This document shows, piece by piece, positions 1 to 11,469 of a stretch of 64,000 nucleotides of DNA (position 1 is the stretch's first letter; each line of letters opens with the position of its first letter). A program made the position numbers and the translations under genes. The stretch comes from Nepenthes gracilis (Eukaryota > Streptophyta > Magnoliopsida > Caryophyllales > Nepenthaceae). The DNA lies in assembly GCA_033239525.1 (NCBI GenBank), contig BSYO01000033.1:2595501-2659500 (forward strand). The letters are read 5' to 3'. The notes under the pieces are model-generated. The model was not told where the DNA came from, searched no databases, and saw only the letters and a list, made by a program, of their open reading frames with translations.

Positions 1-1756
1 ACCACTTGTCACGCTAATGGTTGGGCCTGTGATTGAATTGACCTATAGTATTACCAGACCTATCACCTAGAAACTATGATTATTAACCAATAATATTTAA
101 AAACTATTTTAATAATTTATAGTTGGTTAATTCATCTGGTCCAAACAGTGCGCGTTGTAGAACTTCCAACAAATGAAGGTTAATAACCCAGTACATTAAA
201 TCCTTTGTCCAAACGTAGATTGAGTTCAATGATATGAAATCCGTTCATTTTACAGCCAATTTTATTCTATTATTTTCCCAATATTTTTTAAAATAATTTT
301 ATGATCATTTGAATGATTATTCTTATAATTATTTTCTCATGACAATATTATTTAGGTGATCTTTCTATTTTTTTTTATAATTTTTTAAAAAATAATATTT
401 TGTACATAGTTTTAAGAAATAAAATTAGTTATTATTTATAATTTAAACTATTACTATTAAGAATAATAGCATCTCAACATAATAATTCATAATTAACCAT
501 CTTAAAGACTATTACTTCTGGTATATACTCTATTCATTAATTTGGTGAGTTTAGATTTAGAAGACAAATTGAACCTGTTAATTTTTTTAATATCCCAGCG
601 CACAGTTGGGCCAACTGCTATTTCTGTTCGTGATAATGGAAGACATAAATAATTGCAAACAGGCCCATAATGAAAATGGGCTCCTTGATTGGGCCCATGA
701 GAAACGCTAACAGCTTGGACCCAAATTCCACAGTCGATATATGGCATATTTGATTGTTAAAATAAAATAATGTAGGAATAGTAGAATTATTCTCAATTAA
801 TATAATAGAATGAGAATAAAGTTAAAATCTATTATTTTTATATTTAATTACTTATTTAAAATAATTATAAATAAGTTAAAAATTAACTTTTTAGTATTTG
901 GTATATAGTAATAATAAGATGAATAATACATGGTTTCAAATAATAGTACGAATGTTAAAAATATTAGTGGTAAAATGGTAATATTATTAGGAATAGTTAT
1001 TCCTTAGATATAAAAAAATAAATAATATCAAAAAAAATTTAATATTTTTTATTTCTTGTTTTGGAGGATATTTATTTATCTGAAAATAATTATTTTTTAT
1101 AATAAAATAACCAAATATTGAAATAAATATTTCATTGGTAACAAAATAAGAATAAAATTTTTATTCTCACAAACCAAATATACCATAAGAGCATTATATC
1201 ACGCTGTTGGGTCATTATTTAATACTTTATATACAATTATTTTTAGAATTTGTGCTAAATTTTACTAGTCATTGAGCAGGATAATAATTATATTTCCTTA
1301 ATAATTGATCAAAATCTCATAATGTCATATAAAACTCTGATTACATAATGTAATTTTATCTAAATATCCTTGAAATACTCAGAGACAAGGGTGAAGATTC
1401 AGATAAAAAGAATTGAAGCCAAAAAGGAAACTTATCGATAAATAACTATTAACTGTAGAAAAAATATAATACGTATAGAAATACATTACATAGATATGTA
1501 TAAAAATGGATAACAGGTATACTTCAACTTCAATTTAGGTCTCATTTGCTATATTTAAATTTTTATTTATGGTACTAAATTAATTAATTAATTAATTAAC
1601 TAATTATTATTAAATATTAAGAGATTAGTGGATTTTTACTATATTTTACTTAAAAAATAATGGCATAATAATTTTGATTTTACCATTCTGAACGAAAAAA
1701 AAAAGAGGTTAAAATTATGACTGTACTAATATTTATGATAATTGTTATAAAAAAAT
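1..1756. other. AT-rich intergenic stretch
   Basis: I see no gene here. The stretch is AT-rich with short homopolymer and TAAT tracts, for example a TTAA/TAAT run near 1580-1605. A slightly GC-richer island at about 590-730 contains several GGGCC/GGGCCC motifs, but no convincing ORF or splice structure. The 81-codon minus-strand frame over it matches no family I know. Confidence 0.6.
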
Positions 1757-2826
1757 ACTTTTGTTGGGCCCCAATATAAGAGTCCATAAAAGCGTGGCCC
1801 AGGAGAAAGGCCCAAATGAGAGGCTCCACAAGCCGAGAAAACTGGACAGCCTGAGAGGTCCAAAGCGGAGGCCAGCGGCCCAAGGACCAAGACCACCACA
1901 GAAGTCCAAGAGGTCTCGTCCGCTCGAAAGGAAGCTCAAGGACATCACCAACGATACCCGAATACACGGACGGTGAAAAGACCGAGAACCCTAGAAGTCC
2001 TGCCGAGTCTCAGAACCATCCGAGAAATCAAGAAAAAACTCCAGGGCTTTCCCCAGAGGATCCTCCGAGAGCTGTCTCCTCTTTGTGGGACCGCGTACTC
2101 ATAAGGAGCTCCACCCAAGAACGAGGACTGCCCTACGCTCGACCGAGGATGCCAGCTAAGCAACTTCGTCGATTCCCAAGAAAACCTGCAGCCACTGCCA
2201 ATCACCGTCTAAACAGGACACGCCTGGTCAAATCAAGATTGACGCCTAGACCCCGCATGACTGACACACCTAGGCCTACTAGCGGCGCCAGCTGCATGCC
2301 ATCCCGCGCACGTCAGTAGCATTAAATAAAGCCGGTGGGACACTGCATAGCTTCTGGGCCATCCGATGGCTGCCACGTGTCTCCTCCCCAACGGCATAAT
2401 CTTTCCTATAAATACCCAGCAAAGTCTCATTCACAGGGATCGGATTCTCTTTCCCCAAATTTTCTCCAGAAAGAAGGAGAAAGGCCCACTTCCTCTCGGC
2501 CACTGAATCTCTCTCTCCCAGCGAAACGAAACAATAAAGAGTGATAGAACATTCCAGTGAGAGCGATCCCCCAAAAAAGATATACAAAACAAGAGACAGG
2601 GAAAAAATACTCCCTCACACTTGTATTTTGAAAAGACTTCCACCCAAATAGTGAAGCATTTCTAAGGCCCTGAGCCTCGTGATTTTTTCTCCCCCTCTCA
2701 AGAGGAGGTTTCTCACATAAAAAATTCGGTCTTAATTTTCCTATCGCACCCAATGCTTCAAACACTTGTGTTGCCTGAAAACCACGGATCCGACTGGACC
2801 CCGCAGATCCAGAACGCAACAACTTT
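1757..2826 (+). mobile_element. Solo LTR with target-site duplication
   Basis: The LTR proper spans 1762-2821 (1060 bp). It begins TGTTG and ends CAACA, the usual short inverted LTR termini. It is flanked by a perfect 5-bp duplication, ACTTT at 1757-1761 and at 2822-2826. It is much more GC-rich than the surrounding DNA and has a TATA box at 2407-2414 followed by a leader-like tract, which gives the plus orientation. No internal domain or second LTR adjoins it, so it is a solo LTR left by unequal recombination. The style of the 3' part (R/U5 tail) resembles plant Copia LTRs, but the superfamily is an inference. Confidence 0.85.
2407..2414 (+). promoter_or_regulatory. TATA box of the solo LTR
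   Basis: TATAAATA lies about 645 bp into the LTR and is followed by a leader-like region rich in TCTC. It is the expected U3 promoter of the former element. Whether it is still active cannot be seen. Confidence 0.5.
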
Positions 2827-4681
2827 ATATATTTATTCTAATAAAAAATTCTCGATCCATTGCCATTTTCATTTCTCCATTCTGTCACGTAGTTTTTCAT
2901 TTGTATTTTTCTCTTTATCTAGCAAAGCCGCCCTCTAATTAAATAAACATGGCATTATACTAATCCCATACTTATATATATTAATATTTGCTGTATAGAC
3001 CAGCAAAAATGCTTTATTATTTTCTATATCATGCGATACTTTTTGTGATCTCTCTTTCCTAAATAAAATTTTATAAGGTTAAAATTACTTTATATATCAT
3101 CCAATTATTATATTATTTTATAATTAAAATATAAAATTAAATATTTCTAGTATACCAAAATTTATACTTAGCATTTTTAAAAATATATTTAAAATTAATT
3201 TCTCAATATTATTGTTATATAACGAGAGTTATATAAAATTTTTAAAAATAAGTAAGTTGGCTTTAGTGTTCTAAATTTGAGCTTCAGAAAATAGAAAAAG
3301 AGAAAGTTAAGAAAATTTTTTTTAATTTATCCTATTTATAATATATAATGAATAATTTTATTATTTATATAATAAAAAAAATCAATTCATCAATTATATA
3401 AATCTTATTTATTCAATTAAATGAGATATAATTAAGTTACATGTGATTATAATTTTCAATTATTTTAAAAATTATTTAATATTATATAAATTTATTTGAA
3501 ATAATTCTAATATCACTCATTCCAACAAGGTTCAAAAAATCATGTGAATAAATTCCACGTAGCAGCAGACGTTTTGCCTGTGATTAAGAGCCCTACTTTA
3601 CACGTCTGCAGAGGTTGAGCCCCTTACGACCAATGATTTAGTGATTCCAATAAGCTCAGCCCTTCGATTTCGGTGACTAAGAAAAATAGTATTTATTATA
3701 AATAATTTTGTTCCTATGATAGGTGAACTACAAATAAATATAGCATCCTTGATAGATTTTTTATTATATATATATATATATGCGATGAGGATGGCTGAAA
3801 TAGGCCGGCCCAAAAGGGTTGTCAACTCAGAAGTACAGCCTCCGACTTTGTTCTTGCGCATGACAAATTTCTTACCTTAATTGATCGAAATTCGAAATAT
3901 TTGTTTAAATCATGATCTCCTGAGGAAAGAAAACTCCTAATGTATTGCATCTCTTACGATGAAAATCTTAACATTTACCGCGTACAGTATCACCACAAAA
4001 AAAAGAATAAACCTTTTGACAGATCTTAGTTGTCGTAAATGGTACCAACAATCCATCGCCAGATAGAAGGAATATTCTCTAGGCAACTGGCAACTAGCGT
4101 TGCTGCCCAAGTAAGAGTGGAGAGGTTCCATGACTATAAAGAGTCATCGAGACAAATTCTAGAGACACGCCCTATTCAATGCTCAAACTGTTACTTGCAA
4201 TTTCACTCAGGTGAATCCACTAGCACAATTCTCCATTCACATTGCTCACTTTTCGACTACCCAACGTTTAAAAAAATCACTCTCCACGACGCACAATTAT
4301 CAAAAGTCGCTCCACACTTAGTACACATTCGAATTAGACTCATAAATCTCCTTTCCTGGCATCATTTTTGATAAATTTTATATTGGTATTCTTTATTTCG
4401 AAAGAATGATTAATGATTTAAGCGTCGAAAAATAAATTAAAAAATAAGTTTTACTATTTTCTTTTGACGTTTTTCTTCTATTATGATGTGCAACAGCCAA
4501 ATCAAGGAGCACGGAGATTGGGTTTCACGCCCATTCAAGCCATAAATCTATTCGTATCCGATTCCGTAAACGACTCAAATCCAGGAGCCATTATTATCAT
4601 AAAAATGTAGATAGATTATAATGAAGAGAATGGACAATAATGCTCTAATAATAGTAATCAAAATGAGCAGTCAAAGCAGTG
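2827..4681. other. Intergenic stretch, no gene recognised
   Basis: Very AT-rich to about 3540, then two GC-richer patches (about 3545-3870 and 3930-4370). The second has a 110-codon plus-strand frame at 4039-4371. I recognise no domain in it and no splice or promoter context to support it, so it is not called as a gene. A short AT microsatellite sits at about 3765-3781. Confidence 0.5.
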
Positions 4682-4848
4682 CTATTGAAAATGGTTGCAG
4701 GGTGCATTATTGGGCTCCCATTTGACACTGTAGATGATCAGTTTTGGTCCAAACTTTGAGATGAATGCCCTAGCTTTGTAGGGCTGCCCTCCGCAGCTAA
4801 ATGGTTGGGAATCTTCAAAGCCCCCTTCCATCCAAGAGAACTCGTACC
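4682..4848 (-). pseudogene. Orphan terminal-exon-like fragment
   Basis: On the minus strand a pyrimidine-rich tract ending in GGTAG directly precedes an open frame. The frame starts at 4848 with a split codon and runs to a TAG at 4684-4682, about 55 residues. The peptide (with WMEGGFED, KARAFISKFGPK and VKWEPNN stretches) has the balanced composition of real coding sequence, unlike random AT-rich frames nearby. I do not recognise the family. No partner exon is evident upstream (higher coordinates), so it is either the last exon of a gene with distant exons or a captured/duplicated fragment. Function unknown. Confidence 0.3.
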
Positions 4849-5836
4849 CTACCGAGGAAGGTGAAGTTGTCAGTATCATATTTATTCTGTATAAATTTAC
4901 GAGATGAATTCCGTTTAATTGTATTAAGTAAAATTATAAAATTTTGATTTTTTTTGTTTGTAAGACGGATAGTATTCATTTTGATTTTTAATCATTTTTT
5001 ATTTTTATAATTTTTATTTTTGTTAGACAGATGTGAATATTTTCACCGTATTTATTTTATTTTGTTGAGAAAAATAAATTAAAAAAAAGGTAGAATAAAG
5101 GGTAGATGTGGTCTAAGTTAGCAGACCAAGGTTCAAATATTCTCCCTCAAATCAACGGTAGAGAACAAAAATTGAAAAGAAAAGAGGGATAATTGCTGTG
5201 GCATGCGTATATCGCCGTCCATTGATTTTGTACGGAGGAGTGAAGTTATGGGGCAAAAAATAATGCCATTTCTGACAGCAAACAAATTGGTACCAGTCTT
5301 TGTCCACATCACTGTAACGTTTTTAAGGCACCAGAGGTACACCAGCATCTTACAAGGGCATAGTACCCTTAGAATTAGGGGTATGTGGGGGTACACTCGG
5401 GATTGGAGTCGGCAGTCAAAGAAGCTGGCCACTCACAACAAAACCACCGAGTCAGCTCGGACGTTCGATCGGTTTGAGATCGTTCTGATAAAACTCCTTT
5501 TTATATGTGTAACAAATTTGTAACACTTGCTAAAAAATTGTGTAGGATGAAAAATGGACACTTATTATTAAGCATCTTGAAATTAAAAAAATAAACCCAC
5601 AACTTATACCGTAAAATATGAGCCCGATTCAGCAAAAAAGATCGACAAAAATCAAAAAAAGCTAATTAATCTCTAACTTTTTAAAATTATTTTAGACATT
5701 TCTTCACATGACTAGTTGTTACTATGTCATATTTGTAGTCCTGTCAAGGGATAACTAATTTCGTTATAAGTTATTCTGAATTATTTTTACGAAATCTAAT
5801 ATGTTGATGTTCGATTTTTTGTTACTATCTTGTAGG
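4849..5836. other. Intergenic stretch
   Basis: AT-rich to about 5100, then a GC-richer patch (5110-5520) with overlapping ~100-codon frames on both strands (5203-5523 plus, 5133-5432 minus). They show no known motif and probably reflect low stop density by chance or a decayed repeat. Confidence 0.4.
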
Positions 5837-6680
5837 TGTTATAACAAATAGATAATTATTAGGAGAACGTACGACATTCGCATGTGACACATTTAGTTGA
5901 AGATGTCAAATAAGAGTCATATAATATTTGTACAATGGTCAACTGAAAATCAATTGAGAGTTCTCCAGATATTAAAAGATATTGAATGATCGTACAATAT
6001 TAGTGTGAATATGACCAAGAATTGGTCAAATGTCAGAACAGGCCACGTCTAATAGGTGATTGAGAGATGCACGTGAGCGGTTTGTTCAAATTGGTCATAC
6101 ATGATGCACGTTTGAAAAGTGTTTATGTGCCGTCTGTCCAGAGAGGTTACATATAATACATACCTAATTAGCGCTTGTGCGATATTGTTAATATAAAGTC
6201 GTACCTGACGTAATTTTAGAATATTTAAAATTATTTTTTTATACAATGGATACCCCACAGAGCGAGTGGATAAAAAGATAAAAAATGAAAGGATTCGTCA
6301 TTCGGTTGACATTTGATTTGAGTTTTATTTTTCGTTAAGGTCGAATACGTTGTTCTAGAATTAATTTCTAGGACGTACTTTTATTTATTTATTTTTATTT
6401 CTCGATATGTTTTCACTTGTGGGCTTTTAGGTGTATTAAAGAGATTCGAGTTTATAATGAAATGATTTTGAAATAGGTTATTTGTAATCAACATTATTAT
6501 TTTTATAAATGTAATTAAAATTTTTTTTTATAAATTTTTTTCATTAAAAAGGATCTTTCGCGTTAAAACCGTTATACATTATTATATTATTTATATTTAT
6601 AAATTTGATAGTTAACATTTAATACGGGTTAAATTAATTTCATTACACTAGATTGTGTATATTTTGATCAAATTCTAGCA
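5837..6680 (+). repeat. LTR-like repeat family, copy A
   Basis: Member of a dispersed family with five copies in this window (A 5837-6680, B 9177-9976, C 32627-33713, C' 33714-34252, D 34966-35737), all in the same orientation. Copy A starts TGTTATAACAAATAG, as copy D starts TGTTTAAACAAATAA, and ends ...AGCA. Shared blocks in order are: AGAACGTACGA near the start, a TATA box (TATAAAG, about 6192), a GTGTATTAAAGAGATT-type block, and near the end a GTTAAAACCGTTATACATTATTAT block. TG...CA ends, an internal TATA box and a length of 0.8-1.1 kb suggest solo LTRs, but I found no target-site duplication. Confidence 0.5.
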
Positions 6681-9176
6681 GTTGAAAGCTTAAATATTAT
6701 TTTAACTTTAAACTTACCTTGATTAAGTGTAAAATTGAACTTTACCTCTTGACGATCTTTGGATAAAGGTCGACAAGGATATCACAAAAGGCAGTGAATT
6801 AGGCGGCAGGCCCGTACTGATTAGGATGATGTATAAAAAATTAAATAAGTAACACATAATGCTAACGTGATATATGTTAGAATTAATTGCACTCATTCAC
6901 GGTACGAAACGATTGTCAAATTATATATATGAGTTCCATACCTCAGCAACGAATAAAATGCAATATTTTCTATAATAATTGATGGTATAAGATTAATTTT
7001 ACTAATGGCCACTTTGATTTTTCATGGGAAAATGAAAAGTTCAACCAATAAATTTTAAATTACATGAAATTTAAGCATATGCTTCATGCCTTTTTGTTAC
7101 ACAAATTGTTTAATTAGACTTGATATGTGAACTATAGCGACACTAATAATTAAAATTTAAGTTTATATTAATTATTATTAACTTAAATTTAATTTAAATG
7201 ATTTAAAATAGTAAATAATATTTTATTTATTTTTTTAATGAGAGAAAATAAAAGTACATAACTTTTTGTAAAAGGTTATATCATTTTATATTGAAATGAT
7301 ACAATCATTGATCACTAGAAAAAAGAGTCTATAAATATAGTATGAGATATTTAATCTCTTAATTGACATATTAATTTTTTTTCTCTAAAAATATCATTGT
7401 GCATTATTTACTTATTTTGTTATAATTTTTTTAATTTTTATATAAAAAATGCTTTAATTTTTATTGTTTTAAATATTTTTGTAAATGAATTAATAAATTT
7501 ATCAGCTTAAATCACTAGTAAAAATAGTTTCAAATTAATTTTTAACCCTAACAATGTCCTTCACATAAAAGTTTTCGGACTTAAAAACCGTAAATTAGGT
7601 AAATTCACTAACATTTTCTCTGCGCTGATATCTATTTTTAAAAATTGATATATTACTAATTAAGCTCATTACTAATTAATCAACATTGTTACGATATTAT
7701 CTCAAGAAATCATCTAATTAACTAAAATACATTAAATGAAAATATATGAATGATGTTATATCTGGATGCTTTCCAATGTGGCCAATTGACTATTATTTTA
7801 ATTTATTTTTTAAAAATATTAAAATTATAAAATTCTGAAAAAAATTCTGGACTAACTAATGAAAACAATATATTTTATTGACCCCACTTAAATTTTTTAT
7901 TAAATTTGACTAAATTCTCTTATTAGTTACTGTAATTCACTTATTTTTTAAAGATTACTTAATTTTTCACTATCTTGTTATTATTTATAGTAATGTAGCT
8001 ATTTTAAATTTATTTTGATGACAAATAATAAAACTTTAGTGAAAATATCATTATGCACCTGGCCATCTAAACCATAGGTTTTGAAACCAGCTAATATTGA
8101 CATGACCAACTTTGTATAGTCGGTCGAGATAAATCATGTAATAAGTACATGAATTCAAAGTAAGAGGCACCCTTGAGCATTTAACCAGCCTATGCTTCAA
8201 ACCACACATATAGATGGACATGAATAATATTATTTAAAGTATATTAAAATTCTTAAATATGATGTGATATATATTAAATAATTTATTAAAATAATTAAAT
8301 ATTATGATATTGTACTATTTTATTATATTTTATTATATAATTTATTTTTAATAGTTTTAATTTTTACTAAAAAAAATATTTATATAATTGAAAATTTTAT
8401 TCTCTTTCTATGCTATAAATAATAAAATTACTTTTGTTAATTTTGTGGATAAAAAATGTGATTCCTTCTAAATTTTGTTTGGCAGTTTTACTAATTGGCC
8501 ATATAGAAAACTGTACAATTATTTTTTTTTATAAAATTTTTATAACTCTTATTAATAAAAAGAAATAACAGTTAATAAATTGATTCCAAATTTTTTTAAA
8601 AAAAAAACTAAGTATAAATTTAAATATATTATTAATATTTAATTACATATTATTAAATCTAAAATAATAAAATAATATAATCTCATAGAGTTTTTAAAAT
8701 CATTCCTAGAATATTTTTGACCTGCTTGAAACTTCTATGGAAATGCTACTCACTTCACATCCACTCATCTTATTATCTCCATCTTCCCCCAGCCCCACCA
8801 CCGCTATTAACGCCACGCTGATGAACGGCGAGACTAGCTCAGACATTAAACTTGCTATTTAAAAATTTAATTAAATGACAGGTGAAGTTGTTTTCAAGTC
8901 ATGAACTGTACTTTCTGTCACATTTTAAGATCATTTTCAAATGATTTTTTATCCTAAGATATTGCCTTTTGAGGGCAAAAAACTTCTCTATTAGTTTGGG
9001 CATATATACACTTACTAAATTTTAACCATAATCTCCAATATGGAAAAGTTTTAATAAGTAATTAATTTGCTTTGATTTCAAAATAATCTGTATATGGTTA
9101 TTGTTTTAGGACAATTGAGCAGCATCTATAACATAAGTAATGATATATTTGTTAAATTTTAAATCACTATTTTATA
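6681..9176. other. AT-rich intergenic stretch, no gene
   Basis: Extremely AT-rich, with no coding frame of note. A small GC-richer patch at about 8740-8860 has no recognisable product. Confidence 0.6.
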
Positions 9177-9976
9177 AGTACCATAATAAAGAGCAAGTTA
9201 TCAGAAGAACGTACGATAGTTTGTGTGTGGAATGTTCATATAGAAAAGCCAAGTAAGAATTGCACGTCACTTGTGCAACTAGTTGAGGGTTGGCCGATAG
9301 TCGATTAAAAGTCAGCCAAGTGACACATGATATGCGTATGAAAGATATACGTGTGTGATTTGTCCAAAAAAATAACACATGATGCGTGCTTGAGGGCGTT
9401 CATGTGCCATATGCGCCATTTGTTCAAGGGAATCATGCCGGATAAGCACATAATCAGTGCTCATGTGCCGACACTACTATAAATCACGTCTGACATGATT
9501 TTATGATATTAAAAATTATTTTTTTCATACAAGGAGCGCTGCATGAAAAAAAGAAGAGAGAATGAGAAAAGAAGATAACGTTTGGCATACAATTAAAGTC
9601 TATTATTCGTGAATATCAGTTACATTATTCTAGTATTATTTTCTAAAATATATTACTATTTAATTGCTATTATTTTTTGATATATTATATTTTATGAATT
9701 GTTAGGTGTGTTGAAAAAATTAGTATTCAATCGTTATTTACTTGAATTGTAATGAAGTGATTTTTGAGAGGGTCAATTTACAACTAGCATTATTTTATAT
9801 TAAATTTATTCAAAATTTATCTCGTAATTCTATCATTGGTTAGAAAAGATTTTTATATTAAAAATTATTATACATTATTATATTTCTTATACTTATATGT
9901 TTAGCAATTGATATTCGATTGATGTTCGAATTTATTCCATTATTCTTAGAGTACGTGTTTTGGTCATATCTTAACA
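9177..9976 (+). repeat. LTR-like repeat family, copy B
   Basis: Aligns by eye with copy A: AGAACGTACGATAG near the start, then a TATA box (CTATAAATCACG, about 9477). After the TATA come the shared CATACAAGGAGCGCTGCA leader, the GTTAGGTGTGTTGA block, and an ATTAAAAATTATTATACATTATT block before an ...AACA end. The 5' boundary is approximate because the terminal TG is not preserved. No clear target duplication. Confidence 0.5.
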
Positions 9977-11469
9977 ATATTAATTATGATTTTGAACTAA
10001 ATGAGTCCACTCTGATGTATTTTAGTGAGTCTAGAAGTGGCTCCCTTCCAGAGTTCAAATAAATGGCTAAGTTGGGATTAGGTTATTGAGGGTTTTTTTT
10101 CTCCACTGTAAGCTAATTAGGATTTTGCCTTACTTTAGAATGACCTTTACATACTGCACTTTATGCCGTTGTATTTATAATAGATTCTAGAGAGATGCAG
10201 CAGCTTTGAGTTTAATCACATCTCACAAGCTATATTCTAATGTCGTTTTTTCATCATTTCTCCATTAATTATATCCTACTCCATATATAATATTTAAATT
10301 TATCACAGCATATTACACATAATGATAAATAGCTGGACGCCACACTGTTATGGTCCTTTTAACTGTAATTTTATGCTTTATTCTGTGCATAATATTTAAT
10401 TATTTGTACAACAATTACTTACCAAAATGATTATTCTCAACTGTGAAGAAAAAAAAAAAAATCAACGCCACGGTAAAAAAAGTGTGGACTTCTTCGGACC
10501 ACAACGGGGCACAGGTAATAGGTAAATGGCGTACAGCCTCGATGCATTATTTACCTACCCGCAGCCTTCAGAGTTGATTGAAGGGAGCTATATTATTTAT
10601 TATTGAGACAAAATTTTTATCATAATTTTTAAAAATAAAAAAAATTATATAAAATTAATTATATTAAAATAATTAAATTATTTTAATTTAATTACTTAGG
10701 AACAGAAAAAGAAAAAAGAGCCTTGATATATATACCATTTACCTAGGCAAATGGTACAAGGTATAAAGGGACACAAGAATGTTTATATATTATATATATA
10801 TATATATCAAATGGACCAGCTGCGGCTGTTCTAGGGAGATAGGTTTAGCCGGTACGGCAATTTTCTAAAATAATTAAATATAATCTTAGAAGTCATTTTT
10901 GCATAATTTTAAAACTATGTTTAAATACTGCCAATCTCCGTAGATGAAAACAATTTATACTGCCCGGCACAGAAAATTCCGCCACCAAAAATAATGCAAT
11001 GTGGACATGTAAGTTTGAATCGGGAATATCAATTTGGCAGTGCGACAGTCGTCCCGTCCATAGCGAAAAGGTCTCACCAGCGTCAATTTTTCTCGCCGGA
11101 GGGGACCAAATATGGGCGGTGATGAGTTCGCCTCTTTTTTGGTGGCGGATAATGAAATGTTGAATCTTGCATATGCATTTTATTCCTTGTCTAATAGAGC
11201 TGTCTAATTTATCGTATTCCCTTCTCTTTGTTCAACTTGACATTTTTAATAAATAACTAATAGCTATACTTAAAATAATTTATACATATAAAAATATATA
11301 TATATATGAAGAATCAAGATGAAACAAAAAAAAAAAACATGAAAGATTATTGAAACCCCAACAGTATTAAAAGGCTTAGTAAGCCATCAAAAGGTCATTG
11401 GAAAACACATATGAAAATGTATGTTTCTTATTTCTTGGTCTCCGTGATAAAAACTTCATTGGCAAAGTA
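9977..11469. other. Intergenic stretch with short palindrome
   Basis: No gene recognised. Includes a 24-nt near-perfect palindrome (10733-10756, one mismatch, centred on CCTAGG), a TA microsatellite near 10785-10807, and a GC-richer patch (about 10970-11150) without a supported ORF. The lost 5' part of the gypsy element that follows could have lain here, but I cannot detect gag or a 5' LTR. Confidence 0.45.

Noticed and set aside
4039..4371. 110-codon plus-strand frame
   Set aside because: No motif, no promoter or splice context; length is not improbable in a GC-richer patch.
5133..5523. Overlapping ~100-codon frames on both strands
   Set aside because: Both frames open over the same DNA and neither has domain features; more likely chance or a decayed repeat.
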